From contig CAZWSL010000002.1 of the NCBI GenBank assembly GCA_964636495.1, forward strand, positions 62,001-126,000: a stretch of 64,000 bases of DNA. The letters run 5' to 3'. The position numbers and the translations under genes were made by a program. Of this stretch, positions 7,191-16,931 are shown in pieces (positions within the stretch are counted from its first letter, which is position 1; every line of letters starts with the position of its first letter). Below the pieces are notes generated by a model. The model saw nothing but the letters and a program-made list of their open reading frames with translations, did no database searches and had not been told where the DNA came from. The DNA is from Desulfobacula sp964636495 (GTDB taxonomy: Bacteria > Desulfobacterota > Desulfobacteria > Desulfobacterales > Desulfobacteraceae).

Positions 7191-9953
7191 CTATCTCTTC
7201 AAATCGATTTTCAGGATCTCTGCGAGATTAATCGCTTCTTGTTTAGCTCCGTCAAAATCAAAACGCTCGATTTGGTTTTTAATAGGGGAGAGCTTGTCCT
7301 GTGAAATATATGTTTTTAATTGAGACAGAAACGGCCTGACGACATCAGGATTGAACTCATTAAAAGAAGCAATCAACTTGATGAAGATCTCCTTCAGATC
7401 TGGCATGTCCTTGGTGTGGGCAGTCTTTGACAACTGTTCTGTCATTGAATCAAGAAGCATTTTTGCCTCCTTAAACCTGTATTGTTTGATTAGCCTGGCC
7501 AGATCAATGGTATTTTGTTCAAAAGGATTCGGCCACTGTTCAGAACGGATTTTTTCGATAATATTTTTGCATTGGATGATCCTCTTTTTCTGAATGCAGG
7601 TATCGAGCGGCAAAAGCAGTTCTCGCAGCAGTTCAGGATCAGACATCTGACCTGTTTTGTCATCTGTCACAACGGCAGCGGCACTCTCTTTTTCTTTTCC
7701 GGACGGCATTTCAAAGGGTTGTTCTTTTGCCTGGCACCCAAAGGTCAGGGTGAAAAAAAATGTACTCCCTTTCCAGGGTTCACTTTCCACACGGATCGTT
7801 CCCCCCATCAATTCCACCATACGTCTGGTCATTGCGAGGCCCATTCCTACACCGTCATACTGGCGTGTAGAGGAAGAATCGCTCTGGAAAAATGGCTCAA
7901 AGATCTTTTCTAAATTATTGGGGAAAATGCCGATACCGCTGTCTTTAACGTAAAAACTCAGCATTGCCTTTTCTCCGGATATATCTCTGCTTTTGATTCC
8001 TACGGTCACAGGAGTAATTTTCTGGGAGAATTTTGCCGCATTATCCAGCAGATAGCCGAATACTTCTGTCAAGCGGTCCGGATCTCCGATAAGGGCGTTG
8101 TGAATATTGTCTTCGGCAATATGGAAACAGATGTCGATCTGTTTTTGAACCCCTTTATGGATAAATGTTTTTGGCAGTTTTTCCAGAACATTATCCAGTC
8201 TGAAAGGAACTGCTGCCGGTTCAATATTACCATCTGTTGATCTTGAAAAGTCTATCATGGTGTTTATGGCAGCTAGAATATTCTGGCCAGAACGCTGTAT
8301 GGTCTTTATAAATTTTTCAGCATCGGAATTCTGCACATGCTTCATTAACATATCTGCGTAACCAATGATACTGTTGAGGGGTGTCCGTAATTCATGGCTC
8401 ATGTTGGCCAGAAATTCGCTTTTAGCATGGTTGGCCTGTTCAGCTTTTTCCTTTGCAGTTTTCAACTCTTTTGTACGTTCCTTTACCTGTTCTTCCAGAT
8501 GATATCTATAGCTCTTTAGCTCTTCCTCTGCCCATTTTCGTCTGGTAATATCCCTGGAGATACCATATATACCATTGAACTCATTTTTTAAATTTCGAAT
8601 GAATTGCATTTTGCTTTCCAGCCAGACAGTGGATCCATCCTTGTGGTAATACTCCATTTCAATCACTCTATGCCTGTCAGCATCGACTTCTGCTTTGTGG
8701 TCCAGTTCAAGTTCTTCCTGAAACACCATCAGAGCTGTGTTTAGTGATTCTGGTGTTATTGTTTCCTCTAAAGCCTGTCTTTTTCGTTCTTCAGGTGTAA
8801 ACCCCAGTACTTTTTCAATGGAGGGACTGACATAGTCGGTTTTAAGATTCTTGTCAGCAGTCCATACGATATCGGATGTCTTCTCTGTGAGAAACCTGTA
8901 TTTTTCCTCGTTTTTTCGCAGGTTTTCTTCGATCTGTTTACGTTTGGTGATAACTTCTGTGAATATGATGAGTCCACCGATTTCATCCGATCTGCTGTAC
9001 CATGGTAAAAGGATTCTCCGCACCCAGTCAGTGGATCCGTCTTTCCGTGGAAATGGTTCTTCGTCAAGCTCGAGCATCTCGCCTGCCAGGCAGCGCTCAT
9101 GCTCTTCTTTCCAACTGGCCGGCAAATCCGGAAACACATCATAGTGACATCTGCCAATAAGATTGGTACTGGACAGGCTATAATCATGTATCCAGCGGTC
9201 ACTGTATGCCATGTATTGCATTTGCCGGTCGCACATAGCGATTGCTGCCGGTGTATATTTTACACATGCCTGTAAGATTCGTTCTCTTTCTCTTAATAAC
9301 GACTCGGCCTCTTTTCTCTCAGCAAGATAATTTACAATGAATCTGTTAATAAAAATTCCAATAATGATTACCAGGAGGATTGTGGTAACAGATAGGATAA
9401 AGATGCGTTTAATAGTGTCGTTAAATTTGTTAACAACCATGGTTTTAAACGACGCCAGTTCTGCCACATGGGCTTTTTTGTGACTATTTGTTTTTTCAAT
9501 CAAAGAGTGAATCAGTGGGTGTATTTTTTTTCTCTCTAAGTGCAGTAATCCCGTGATATTACCGTCATGTTCTTTAAATGAAGCCATTTCACTAATCTGT
9601 AGAGACAGCCTTTCTATGGTTTGTAAAATTTCTCTGGCCTCCTCTTGTTTTTTCAATCCAAAAGATAAGATGTGATCCATATGCTCCCTGCTTTTATTGC
9701 TTAATTCAACAATAGCATCTTTCGTATTCTGCAGATATTCACTTTTGCCGGAAATTATAAAATGTGCAAACTCATGAGCTATTTCAATGGATTCATTTTC
9801 AATATCAAACATGCTAATTGCTCCAGGGATTATCTCTTCCTGCAGTGCAATAAAATTTTTATGCAGTTGCCAGTTAAGGAGAAGGATATAACAGCCGGTT
9901 GCCATTATTGACAGAATGACAATTGATAATCCAAGATTCAGTTTTCGTCTCAT
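7191..9953 (-). CDS. Membrane sensor histidine kinase with two PAS domains
   Basis: The protein of about 920 residues is a transmembrane kinase. An N-terminal helix is followed by a roughly 150-residue helical periplasmic region and a second membrane span (IFILSVTTILLVIIIGIFI). Two PAS/PAC modules follow (about residues 220-460). The HisKA phosphorylation site MSHELRTPLNSIIGY has its His near residue 518, and the ATPase domain shows an N-box-type LLDNAAKF, GIGIFPNN and GVGMGLAMTRR. The last 120 residues are helical and end in a segment very like the end of the hybrid kinase encoded upstream. There is no receiver. I place the start at ATG 9953 because GGAGGG precedes it; the frame is open 30 bases further. 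It is the last gene of the 16.1-7.2 kb operon. Confidence 0.9.
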   Translation of the reverse strand: MRRKLNLGLSIVILSIMATGCYILLLNWQLHKNFIALQEEIIPGAISMFDIENESIEIAHEFAHFIISGKSEYLQNTKDAIVELSNKSREHMDHILSFGLKKQEEAREILQTIERLSLQISEMASFKEHDGNITGLLHLERKKIHPLIHSLIEKTNSHKKAHVAELASFKTMVVNKFNDTIKRIFILSVTTILLVIIIGIFINRFIVNYLAERKEAESLLRERERILQACVKYTPAAIAMCDRQMQYMAYSDRWIHDYSLSSTNLIGRCHYDVFPDLPASWKEEHERCLAGEMLELDEEPFPRKDGSTDWVRRILLPWYSRSDEIGGLIIFTEVITKRKQIEENLRKNEEKYRFLTEKTSDIVWTADKNLKTDYVSPSIEKVLGFTPEERKRQALEETITPESLNTALMVFQEELELDHKAEVDADRHRVIEMEYYHKDGSTVWLESKMQFIRNLKNEFNGIYGISRDITRRKWAEEELKSYRYHLEEQVKERTKELKTAKEKAEQANHAKSEFLANMSHELRTPLNSIIGYADMLMKHVQNSDAEKFIKTIQRSGQNILAAINTMIDFSRSTDGNIEPAAVPFRLDNVLEKLPKTFIHKGVQKQIDICFHIAEDNIHNALIGDPDRLTEVFGYLLDNAAKFSQKITPVTVGIKSRDISGEKAMLSFYVKDSGIGIFPNNLEKIFEPFFQSDSSSTRQYDGVGMGLAMTRRMVELMGGTIRVESEPWKGSTFFFTLTFGCQAKEQPFEMPSGKEKESAAAVVTDDKTGQMSDPELLRELLLPLDTCIQKKRIIQCKNIIEKIRSEQWPNPFEQNTIDLARLIKQYRFKEAKMLLDSMTEQLSKTAHTKDMPDLKEIFIKLIASFNEFNPDVVRPFLSQLKTYISQDKLSPIKNQIERFDFDGAKQEAINLAEILKIDLKR

Positions 9954-9995
9954 GTTGGCCCTCCACCAGTAAAAATTGTACACCCGTCATAAATT

Positions 9996-10103
9996 TTATA
10001 GATTGATTTTGAGGTCACTAAAAAGTGCATTCATAAAAATTACCTTCAGTCTGATCATTATGGAATCAACTATTTCAAACTCTTTATCTGTCAAATATTC
10101 CAT
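9996..10103 (-). CDS. Possible 35-residue small protein
   Basis: A short frame beginning MEYLTDKEFEIVDSI and ending DLKINL fits the gap between the HD-GYP gene and the following kinase on the same strand. A GTG 15 bases upstream could extend it to 40 residues. No ribosome binding site is convincing. It may be a real small protein, a decayed remnant of a kinase tail (the two neighbouring kinases end with IDLK), or chance. Confidence 0.2.
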   Translation of the reverse strand: MEYLTDKEFEIVDSIMIRLKVIFMNALFSDLKINL

Positions 10104-10153
10104 TGAACCTGAATTCACTGCTTTGAGCAAATTACTCTTAGATATTCTGGATA

Positions 10154-11230
10154 TCAGCTGTCAGCTATTTTTAAAAACAGACTTGCATCTTCGTCTTTGT
10201 ATTTTTCTTTAATTAGCAAAATCTTACCTTTAGCCGCAAAAAAGGCATCCACAACAGCCGGATTAAAATGACTCCCTCTTCCTTCTTCAATAATAGCGAA
10301 TGCCTTTTCAAGGGTAAACGGGTCTTTGTAAGGCCGTTTTGAGGTCAGTGCATCAAAAACATCTGCTATCGCGACAATCTGTCCAATTTGTGGAATATCA
10401 TTGCCTTTAAGACCTTCTGGGTATCCGGTGCCGTCCCATTTTTCATGGTGGGTCAGGGCAATTGTCTTCCCCAGCTTCAAATAGCCTGCTTCAACTCCTT
10501 CCAGGATTTTTCCCCCAAAAGTTGTATGCTGTTTCATGATTTTCCATTCTTCACCGGTCAATTTCCCGGGATTCAGAAGAATACGGTCTGGAATACCGAT
10601 TTTGCCCACATCATGCAGAGGCGCGGCATAGAGAATGGACTTGATCTCATCATCAGAAAATCCCATCTGCCGTGCCACAGCAGCTGAATATTGGCTCATA
10701 CGCTGAATATGCACACCCGTATCTTCATCTTTATATTCTGCAGCTTTGGTCAAACGATGAATGGAATCAAGAGAGTAGATCTCCAGTTTTTCAAAAGCCT
10801 GTCGAAGCTGTTTCGTTTTTTGCTGAACCATTTCTTCAAGTGCACGGTTTTGGTCGTAAAGTGCCAGATGCGTTCGTACCCTGGCATTTACAATTGGCCC
10901 GGATACGGGTTTAGTAATATAGTCTACCCCCCCGACTTGAAAACCCTGTCGTTCATCGCCCACTTCCCCCAAGGCCGTTACAAAAATTACAGGTATTTGG
11001 GCAGTCACTGAATCTGCTTTTAATTGTCTGCAGGTTTCGTAGCCGTCCATTTCTGGCATCATAATATCAAGTAGAATGATATCAGGTTTCAGTTTACGTG
11101 CGATATTCAATGCTTTTACACCATCAGTAGCGAACGCCAATTGATACTGATGCTGCAGGACCTGTCTTAGCAGTTGCAGATTGTTTGGTTCGTCATCCAC
11201 AATAAGAACTTTCCATTGGTTTTTTGCCAC
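10154..11230 (-). CDS. Response regulator with HD-GYP cyclic-di-GMP phosphodiesterase domain
   Basis: This protein of about 358 residues joins a receiver (VLIVDDEPNN, phospho-acceptor Asp in IILLDIMMPEMDG near residue 55) to an HD-GYP domain. The catalytic HDVGKIGIP and HHEKWDGTGYPEGLKG motifs are intact, so it should hydrolyse cyclic di-GMP when activated by a kinase. The GTG at 11230 is chosen because GGGAG lies 7 bases before it; the frame is open to 11254, next to the TAG of the upstream hybrid kinase. Sitting between two kinase genes, it is the obvious phosphorylation target of one or both. Confidence 0.92.
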   Translation of the reverse strand: MAKNQWKVLIVDDEPNNLQLLRQVLQHQYQLAFATDGVKALNIARKLKPDIILLDIMMPEMDGYETCRQLKADSVTAQIPVIFVTALGEVGDERQGFQVGGVDYITKPVSGPIVNARVRTHLALYDQNRALEEMVQQKTKQLRQAFEKLEIYSLDSIHRLTKAAEYKDEDTGVHIQRMSQYSAAVARQMGFSDDEIKSILYAAPLHDVGKIGIPDRILLNPGKLTGEEWKIMKQHTTFGGKILEGVEAGYLKLGKTIALTHHEKWDGTGYPEGLKGNDIPQIGQIVAIADVFDALTSKRPYKDPFTLEKAFAIIEEGRGSHFNPAVVDAFFAAKGKILLIKEKYKDEDASLFLKIADS

Positions 11231-11254
11231 TGTATTTCTCCCTTGAAAAAACAC

Positions 11255-14200
11255 CTATCCGTCAGCATTATTTTTCAGATCTATTTGCAGTGTTTTAGCA
11301 AATTTAATTGTTTTGTATTTAGCATCATCAAAGTCAAATCGCTCCATGGATTCCACAATAGGAGCCAGCTGAGTTTGTGTAAAATATGTTTTAAGTTCAG
11401 ATAAAAATGGATCAATAAGGTTTGGGTTGTATTGATCAAAAGCAGCTGTCATTTCAGAAAAAAGTTTTTTCAGGTGTGCCTTATCTATTTCTTTTTTTGA
11501 TTTGTCTTCTATACCACTCACTGCTTCCAGTTGTTGAATGGAATTGATTACTCTATTGAGAGCATTTGATAAAATGGGAAGTTGATCTTTTACATCACCA
11601 GGTCGTCTGTCTCTGATTGCGGCATCGATAAGGATTATGATTTCAGCCACTTTTGTTAGATACAGGTTTCCAGTCAGACCTTTAAGCGTATGCACCAGGT
11701 TATATGCGTTTTCCCATTCGCATCCATCAATAAATCGGCTTAAAATATCAGCAGCATTGCCATACTTATTTGAAAAATCAAGCAATGCTCTGGTGTAGAT
11801 TTCCGAATTCCGCCAGGTTGATATCCCTTTTTCAACGTTAATACCGCTAATCGATGGGATTTCTGATTCAGGCAAGGACAAAAGTTTCTCTTCAACTGCT
11901 GTACGTCTACTCCCGGCTCCTTTATAAACAACAGATTCCATGGTTTTAAAAAGCTTGCTAAAGTTAATGGGTTTGGCCACAACAGCATCCATCCCCATTT
12001 TAATGTATTTTTCCGTCTCGTCTTTCATTACGGCTGCTGTCATGGCAATAATCGGTACATGTCCTTCAGTGCTGCTTTCAATTGTACGAATACGCTTTGT
12101 GGCTTCAAGTCCTCCCATTATAGGCATTTGGATATCCATAAGGATAACATCGAATTCTCCCTCTTCAAAAGCATTAACCGCTTCAACTCCATTCCTGGCC
12201 TCTGTTACATCATGATTCTGCTGCCTCATACGTATTTTTGCCAAATCCATATTCGCTTCTACGTCTTCGGCAATCAACACCTTGAAACCACTCCGCGGAT
12301 TTGGCAAAATCTCTTTTCCCGGTATGATAAATAACTCACTGTCATCTGGTAATTGATCAGTTCGGGGTAAGCTGATTTTAAAGTGAAATGTGCTCCCTTT
12401 GCCCTCTTCACTTTCAGCCCAGATCCTGCCACCCATCAACTCAATCAGTTCCCGAGCTATTGTTGTGCCAAGTCCTGTACCACCAAATCGGCGTGTTGTT
12501 GAAGGGTCAGCTTGAGTGAACGCTTCAAATATATGGCTTAAACGGTCAGACGGAATCCCGATCCCTGTATCCTCAATCATGAAATGAAACTGATCTTCTT
12601 CTGTGGCTGGCCTGACCCGTAAGAACACACCACCTTTTTGGGTGAATTTGATAGCATTGCCAACCAGATTTATCATGATCTGTCTGATTCTCATCGGGTC
12701 CCCTAAAAATGATCCAAATGCAGCCGGATGGGTGTCGAGCTTTAAATAAAGGTTCTTTTTTTTAGCATTCAAACTCATTGTCAATTGAATATTCTGCATG
12801 AGTCGGGAAATATTGAAAGGACGCTTTTCAATTGACAGTTTACCGTCTTCCAGCTTGCTGATATCAAGGACATCATTTATCAATCCCAAAAGATTGCTGG
12901 CAGCTTTTTGTGCAGTCGCAAGATGCTTCAAATGCTGATTATTAAGAGCGGGATCTTCCAGCACCAATTCCAAAAAACCGAGCACAACATTCAGAGGGGT
13001 TCGTATTTCGTGGGACATGTTAGCCAGAAAATTTGATTTCGCTTGAGTTGCAGTCTCTGCCTCTTCTTTAGCTTCTTTTAATGCTAATTCAACCTGTTTG
13101 CGTTTTGTGATGTCTTCAATCACTGCAATATGGTAGAGCACTTGATTCTCTGTAGCCTGCATAGGCGATACTGACAAATTTACCCAGATAATCGAGCTGT
13201 CTTTATGAATGAATCGTTTCTCCATTGAGAAAGTCTGAATTTTACCCGCTTTCAATTTTTGCATATTTTCCAGGTCTGACTGAAGGTCATCTGGATGGGT
13301 TAATTCCATAAATTTGGCTGCAGATAACTCCTCTTTTGTATAACCTAAAATATCGCAATATTTTTTATTGACCTGAAGAAGCTGGCCAGTCTTACTTTCG
13401 GTCAGAGCAACTCCCACTGCTATTTGTTCAAACATATGACGAAATTTCTCTTCGCTCTTCCGCAGCGCCTCCTCAATCTTCTTGATCCCTGATATGTCCA
13501 CTCTGAAGCCTACAATGCTGCCATCCTTGGATTTACGCTCGGAGATTTTTACCCAGCGGCCGTCAGGCAGTTTCTGCTCTATGCTTGCGTTACCAGCCTG
13601 ATGAAATGCTATTCTTTCGGCTATCCACGCCTCTTCCCGGCCTGATGCCTCAGGATATTGCCCTCGTCTAACTCCTTCGCGAATGATAGATTCAAAACGG
13701 GTTCCAGGCAATAGCAGATCGGCCGATTCCTTGTAGATTTCCAGGTATTTGGCATTACATACGGACAACCTATCCGAAGGGTCGTAGATTACAAACCCTT
13801 CGTCAATGGCTTCAATAGCCATTAATAAATGGTTTTCAGTCACCTGTCTGTCCTGTTGGGCTTTTTTGCGCTCTTTTATCTCCTTTTTCAAATTTTTATT
13901 CGCTATCTCAAGTTTTTGTGTGCGTTCTTTTATCATTTCTTCAAGGTGGTACCGGTGTTTTTTCAGTTCCTCTTCCGCATGTTTGCGATCGGTTATATCA
14001 ATAACCACACCTTGATATTGTGTAATCCTCCCTTGAGTGTTTTTATACACAAATGTCATATCATCCACCCACCGGACTTCTCCCTGTTTGGTAACAATAC
14101 GATATGATTTGCGGGTGATTTCTTCCCTATTTTTCTTTACACAGTATTTTTCAGTTTCTTTGAGCAATCTTTCCATGTCGTCGGGATGAACTGTCTGAAC

Positions 14201-15019
14201 ATAATTAACTTTTCCAGACATAAATTCATCGGCAGTATAACCAAATAGTTCTTTTACATTATCAGAGACTAATTCTACCGGCCACCCTTTGGTATCTTTC
14301 CAGAGAAAAGCGACAGCAGGGCTTCTATTGATTATATTATAGGCATCACTTAGTTCCTTTATCTGAGACTCAATCTTTTTTCCCATATTAGAAAAAACAG
14401 ATACAATAGCCTCAAATTCTAAATATTTTTTTTCTTGTACCGGTGGTGTATAGTCGCCTTTTGAAAAAGAAACAGCTATTTTATTAAGATAACTTATTGG
14501 TTTATTAAGATAGTAGTTAAGTAGCAATCCGGTGAAAGCAATCAGGCCTATAACTGTGCACATCAATCCAATGGCAGAAGATTTCAGGACTTGAAGAATG
14601 TATTTATTAGTGGTTTTCAATGACATGGTTATTTGGACATGGGCTAACAATTCAGTATCATAGAGAATATCCTTTTCACGTTTGACTATACGGCCCTTTT
14701 TGGTCGTATCACTATTTTTCTTCTCATATAGTATCTCCCCGGAGGCACCGGTCAACTTTATCATCGTAATCAATTCTTTTTGATAAAAAAAAGAACAGAT
14801 ATTGTTAATATTTTTCCGATCGAGGTCCAACAAGGGTTCTTTAAGTGTATTTGCGATGGTCAAAATGTTTTCATCAGCCTTATTTTCAAACAGTTTTTTT
14901 TCTTGTTCCGAAATCAGGTAATAATTAAAGAAAATAAAGGCTAATGATAGGATAGTAATCGTCAGGACAAGACTTGACGTAAGATTGCGTGATATCGAAT
15001 ATACATTTTGATGATTCAT
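11255..15019 (-). CDS. Hybrid sensor histidine kinase with three PAS domains, receiver and HPt
   Basis: The 1254-residue membrane protein holds a complete phosphorelay. Two membrane spans (about residues 13-33 and 155-175) flank a periplasmic sensor of about 120 residues. Then come PAS/PAC domains (about 230-350, 390-510 and 520-645) joined by coiled coil, and HisKA MSHEIRTPLNVVLGF (His about 669). The ATPase region has NLVGNAIKF, GIGIPSDR and GTGLGTTIARE. A receiver (VLIAEDVEANM, ILMDIQMPIMGG, Asp about 962) is followed by an HPt domain (NLVHTLKGLTG, His about 1108). The last 60 residues resemble the end of the PAS kinase downstream. A solitary periplasmic binding protein is encoded 39 bases upstream and may be its ligand-sensing partner; the HPt could pass phosphate to the HD-GYP regulator that follows. 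Confidence 0.92.
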   Translation of the reverse strand: MNHQNVYSISRNLTSSLVLTITILSLAFIFFNYYLISEQEKKLFENKADENILTIANTLKEPLLDLDRKNINNICSFFYQKELITMIKLTGASGEILYEKKNSDTTKKGRIVKREKDILYDTELLAHVQITMSLKTTNKYILQVLKSSAIGLMCTVIGLIAFTGLLLNYYLNKPISYLNKIAVSFSKGDYTPPVQEKKYLEFEAIVSVFSNMGKKIESQIKELSDAYNIINRSPAVAFLWKDTKGWPVELVSDNVKELFGYTADEFMSGKVNYVQTVHPDDMERLLKETEKYCVKKNREEITRKSYRIVTKQGEVRWVDDMTFVYKNTQGRITQYQGVVIDITDRKHAEEELKKHRYHLEEMIKERTQKLEIANKNLKKEIKERKKAQQDRQVTENHLLMAIEAIDEGFVIYDPSDRLSVCNAKYLEIYKESADLLLPGTRFESIIREGVRRGQYPEASGREEAWIAERIAFHQAGNASIEQKLPDGRWVKISERKSKDGSIVGFRVDISGIKKIEEALRKSEEKFRHMFEQIAVGVALTESKTGQLLQVNKKYCDILGYTKEELSAAKFMELTHPDDLQSDLENMQKLKAGKIQTFSMEKRFIHKDSSIIWVNLSVSPMQATENQVLYHIAVIEDITKRKQVELALKEAKEEAETATQAKSNFLANMSHEIRTPLNVVLGFLELVLEDPALNNQHLKHLATAQKAASNLLGLINDVLDISKLEDGKLSIEKRPFNISRLMQNIQLTMSLNAKKKNLYLKLDTHPAAFGSFLGDPMRIRQIMINLVGNAIKFTQKGGVFLRVRPATEEDQFHFMIEDTGIGIPSDRLSHIFEAFTQADPSTTRRFGGTGLGTTIARELIELMGGRIWAESEEGKGSTFHFKISLPRTDQLPDDSELFIIPGKEILPNPRSGFKVLIAEDVEANMDLAKIRMRQQNHDVTEARNGVEAVNAFEEGEFDVILMDIQMPIMGGLEATKRIRTIESSTEGHVPIIAMTAAVMKDETEKYIKMGMDAVVAKPINFSKLFKTMESVVYKGAGSRRTAVEEKLLSLPESEIPSISGINVEKGISTWRNSEIYTRALLDFSNKYGNAADILSRFIDGCEWENAYNLVHTLKGLTGNLYLTKVAEIIILIDAAIRDRRPGDVKDQLPILSNALNRVINSIQQLEAVSGIEDKSKKEIDKAHLKKLFSEMTAAFDQYNPNLIDPFLSELKTYFTQTQLAPIVESMERFDFDDAKYKTIKFAKTLQIDLKNNADG

Positions 15020-15058
15020 TTTAATCAGGATATTTAAAGTAATAAGTTTTCATTGATT

Positions 15059-15799
15059 TTATCGGCACGCTGGTATGATAATCAGTTTTTTTTCGATACA
15101 TTGCTTTAAAGTTGTATTAAATTGCTTTAGTAATTCTTTTGAATGGGGATAAGTTTTAGAGATAATTAAATGTAATGTATCAACACTTAACGGTTTTACA
15201 AGATTTTTAAACTTATCGACGTCATCCGGGAAATGGGTGCGAATCAAATGCCACCCAACTAATTCATTTATTGGCATCAAATCAATCCTTCCAAGCTTCA
15301 ACTTCTCCAGACAGTTTATCTCCTTGTTTGTATAATCTACCTTCAAGCCTGCATTTTGAAATAGGTTTTCATAAAAATAGCCGGAAACGCCGCCGATTTT
15401 AAATTTTTTTAAGTCTTCAATGTTATTGTATTTAAATTGTTTTGTACCATTATGATTGTCATAGTAGATAAATATTGTTTTTGAGCAATATAATGCATCA
15501 GAGTACATTACCTGTTTTGATCTCTCTTTCGTATAAGAGTAGGGAAAGGCTGCAAAAACACGGCCCTTCACCACAGAGTCATAGCATCTCTGCCAAGGGT
15601 AAAAGCGATACTCCGGACCCACACCCATCTCTTTAAAAACAATATTCACAAGTTCAGTAAATTTACCATAATTAGTCAAGTTGAAAGAAGTAAATGGAAT
15701 CCATTCTCCTGTTACCATTGGAACTTTTTCAGCATGAATGATTGGAGCATTTGATAACAACATCATTCCTATAAAAAGCACGAGTACTTTTTGGATCAT
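15059..15799 (-). CDS. Solitary periplasmic amino-acid-type binding protein
   Basis: The 246-residue protein has a signal peptide (MIQKVLVLFIGMMLL, cleavage after about HAE) and the SBP_bac_3 pattern: GEWIPFTSFNLTNYGKFTELVNIVFKEMG, YPWQRCYDSVVKGR and FAAFPYSYTKERS. No permease or ATPase gene is near. It sits inside a signalling operon between a small gene and the hybrid kinase, so it more likely presents a ligand to that kinase than feeds transport; that is inference from context. A strong AGGAGGG precedes the ATG. Relatives of this short type are common beside sensor kinases. Confidence 0.85.
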   Translation of the reverse strand: MIQKVLVLFIGMMLLSNAPIIHAEKVPMVTGEWIPFTSFNLTNYGKFTELVNIVFKEMGVGPEYRFYPWQRCYDSVVKGRVFAAFPYSYTKERSKQVMYSDALYCSKTIFIYYDNHNGTKQFKYNNIEDLKKFKIGGVSGYFYENLFQNAGLKVDYTNKEINCLEKLKLGRIDLMPINELVGWHLIRTHFPDDVDKFKNLVKPLSVDTLHLIISKTYPHSKELLKQFNTTLKQCIEKKLIIIPACR

Positions 15800-15841
15800 G
15801 TTTCCCTCCTTTCCGATTATATAATTGATTGAAAATTTTTA

Positions 15842-16081
15842 TTAACCAGGTGAACATCCTCTTGCAATATATAAACAGGACCTCAGAAAACTATAGATAG
15901 CATTATGATAGCTAATTGTTTTTTTGTCAGGAATCAATCTCAGCTGTTTAGCGATCGTTTTATCCATCAGTCCGTAATTTATAAATATTTTTAAGTCATA
16001 TCGGGCATAAACAAATTTTTCAGGCTCAGATTTAAAAATCAAATATATGGAACAGGAAGAATTCAATTTTCCAAACTCCAT
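15842..16081 (-). CDS. Hypothetical small protein at the head of the signalling operon
   Basis: I do not recognise this frame of about 79 residues (87 if a GTG at 16105 is used). It starts MEFGKLNSSCSIYLIF and ends in a Cys-containing YIARGCSPG. AGG stands 7 bases before the ATG. It lies 42 bases ahead of the binding-protein gene on the same strand and could be the first cistron. No signal peptide or motif is evident. It may equally be the tail of a decayed larger gene. Confidence 0.35.
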   Translation of the reverse strand: MEFGKLNSSCSIYLIFKSEPEKFVYARYDLKIFINYGLMDKTIAKQLRLIPDKKTISYHNAIYSFLRSCLYIARGCSPG

Positions 16082-16312
16082 TACACTACCTGGGAGACAG
16101 ATCACTTCCCATCTATTAAAACTGCTGCATTCAAAATCACAGTACTATAAATTGTAGAGCAGGGCAAATAATTTCCCCAAAAATAGTCAATGACCCCGGT
16201 GAATCCGGAGGTTTATCTTGATACAGCTGTTAGACAAATGTCCTGGAATAGATCAAATCCCGGATGTTAGATTATCCTTATTCCAAAAAAGGGTAATGTG
16301 CTGAAAATATAT

Positions 16313-16363
16313 TTGTGCAATGCAACATTTTTTCTTGACTTTGTTTATTCTCCTGCTTATTAT
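16313..16363 (+). promoter_or_regulatory. Promoter of the PHA operon with upstream TGC/GCA operator
   Basis: TTGTGCAATGCAACA (16313-16327), a TGC/GCA dyad, lies 7 bases before TTGACT (16335-16340), which is 17 bases from TATTAT (16358-16363). The first phasin gene starts 132 bases downstream. Nearly the same motif with the same spacing precedes the second phasin gene, and a related one sits in the phaR promoter. PhaR of other bacteria is known to bind TGC-rich dyads, so this is a probable PhaR site. Confidence 0.6.
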
Positions 16364-16494
16364 TCTTTTTGATATCATAATGATGAACCTGGATAAAATT
16401 TAAATTCAGGAAAGCATGCATCCGGGCAGTACAGGTTACAGAGTGCCTGGATAACAACTTAAGCTAAAAAGGCGTTTAAATAGAGGAGAAAAAA

Positions 16495-16767
16495 ATGTTC
16501 GATCAGACAATGTATAAACAGGTGACAAATTTTCAGAAATTGACGTTTGACAATTCATTTGCGGCAATGGAAAAAATGCAGGAACAGGGAGATGCCATGT
16601 TGAATGTGTTTTTAAACCAGGCTTCCTGGATGCCGGAAGAGGGTAGAAAAGTGGTAAAGGAGTGGAGTAAAGGATGCCGGACTGCAAGGGATGAATTTCG
16701 CAAAATGGTTGATGAGGGATTCAAAACAGTTGAGAATTACGCTGACACATTTGCAGGTGAAAAATAG
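16495..16767 (+). CDS. phaP: Phasin-like PHA granule protein, first copy
   Basis: The 90-residue, mostly helical protein is a small phasin. It would coat PHA granules at the polymer-cytoplasm boundary. It aligns over most of its length with the second phasin at 23.9 kb: NFQKLTFDNSF against GFQKVVFNNSF, and ARDEFRKMVDEGFKTVE against ARDDFKKAVDDGFTQFE. GGAG lies 8-10 bases before the ATG. It is first in the cluster, behind its own TTGACT/TATTAT promoter, and is followed by a hairpin before the next gene, which would favour high phasin expression. Assignment rests on the pair relationship and locus; no catalytic motif exists for phasins. Confidence 0.75.
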   Translation: MFDQTMYKQVTNFQKLTFDNSFAAMEKMQEQGDAMLNVFLNQASWMPEEGRKVVKEWSKGCRTARDEFRKMVDEGFKTVENYADTFAGEK

Positions 16768-16827
16768 ACTGGTGCAAAGTCAAAAGGCTTCATGCTGCGA
16801 TATGAGTTTGAGCCCTTTCTGTATACG

Positions 16828-16869
16828 CCCGCTGCTTTTTACAACCAGCCTGGTTTAATTAAAAGCGGG
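16828..16869 (+). terminator. Intercistronic branched hairpin after the first phasin gene
   Basis: Outer arms around CCCGCT and AAAGCGGG enclose an inner AACCA/TGGTT stem. There is no long T-run after it, so it may stabilise or process the upstream phasin message rather than terminate fully. Confidence 0.35.
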
Positions 16870-16931
16870 TATCTGGATCATGCACTGCAGCAAACAATAA
16901 ATGATAATCAAAATATGGAGTAAAATTATAA

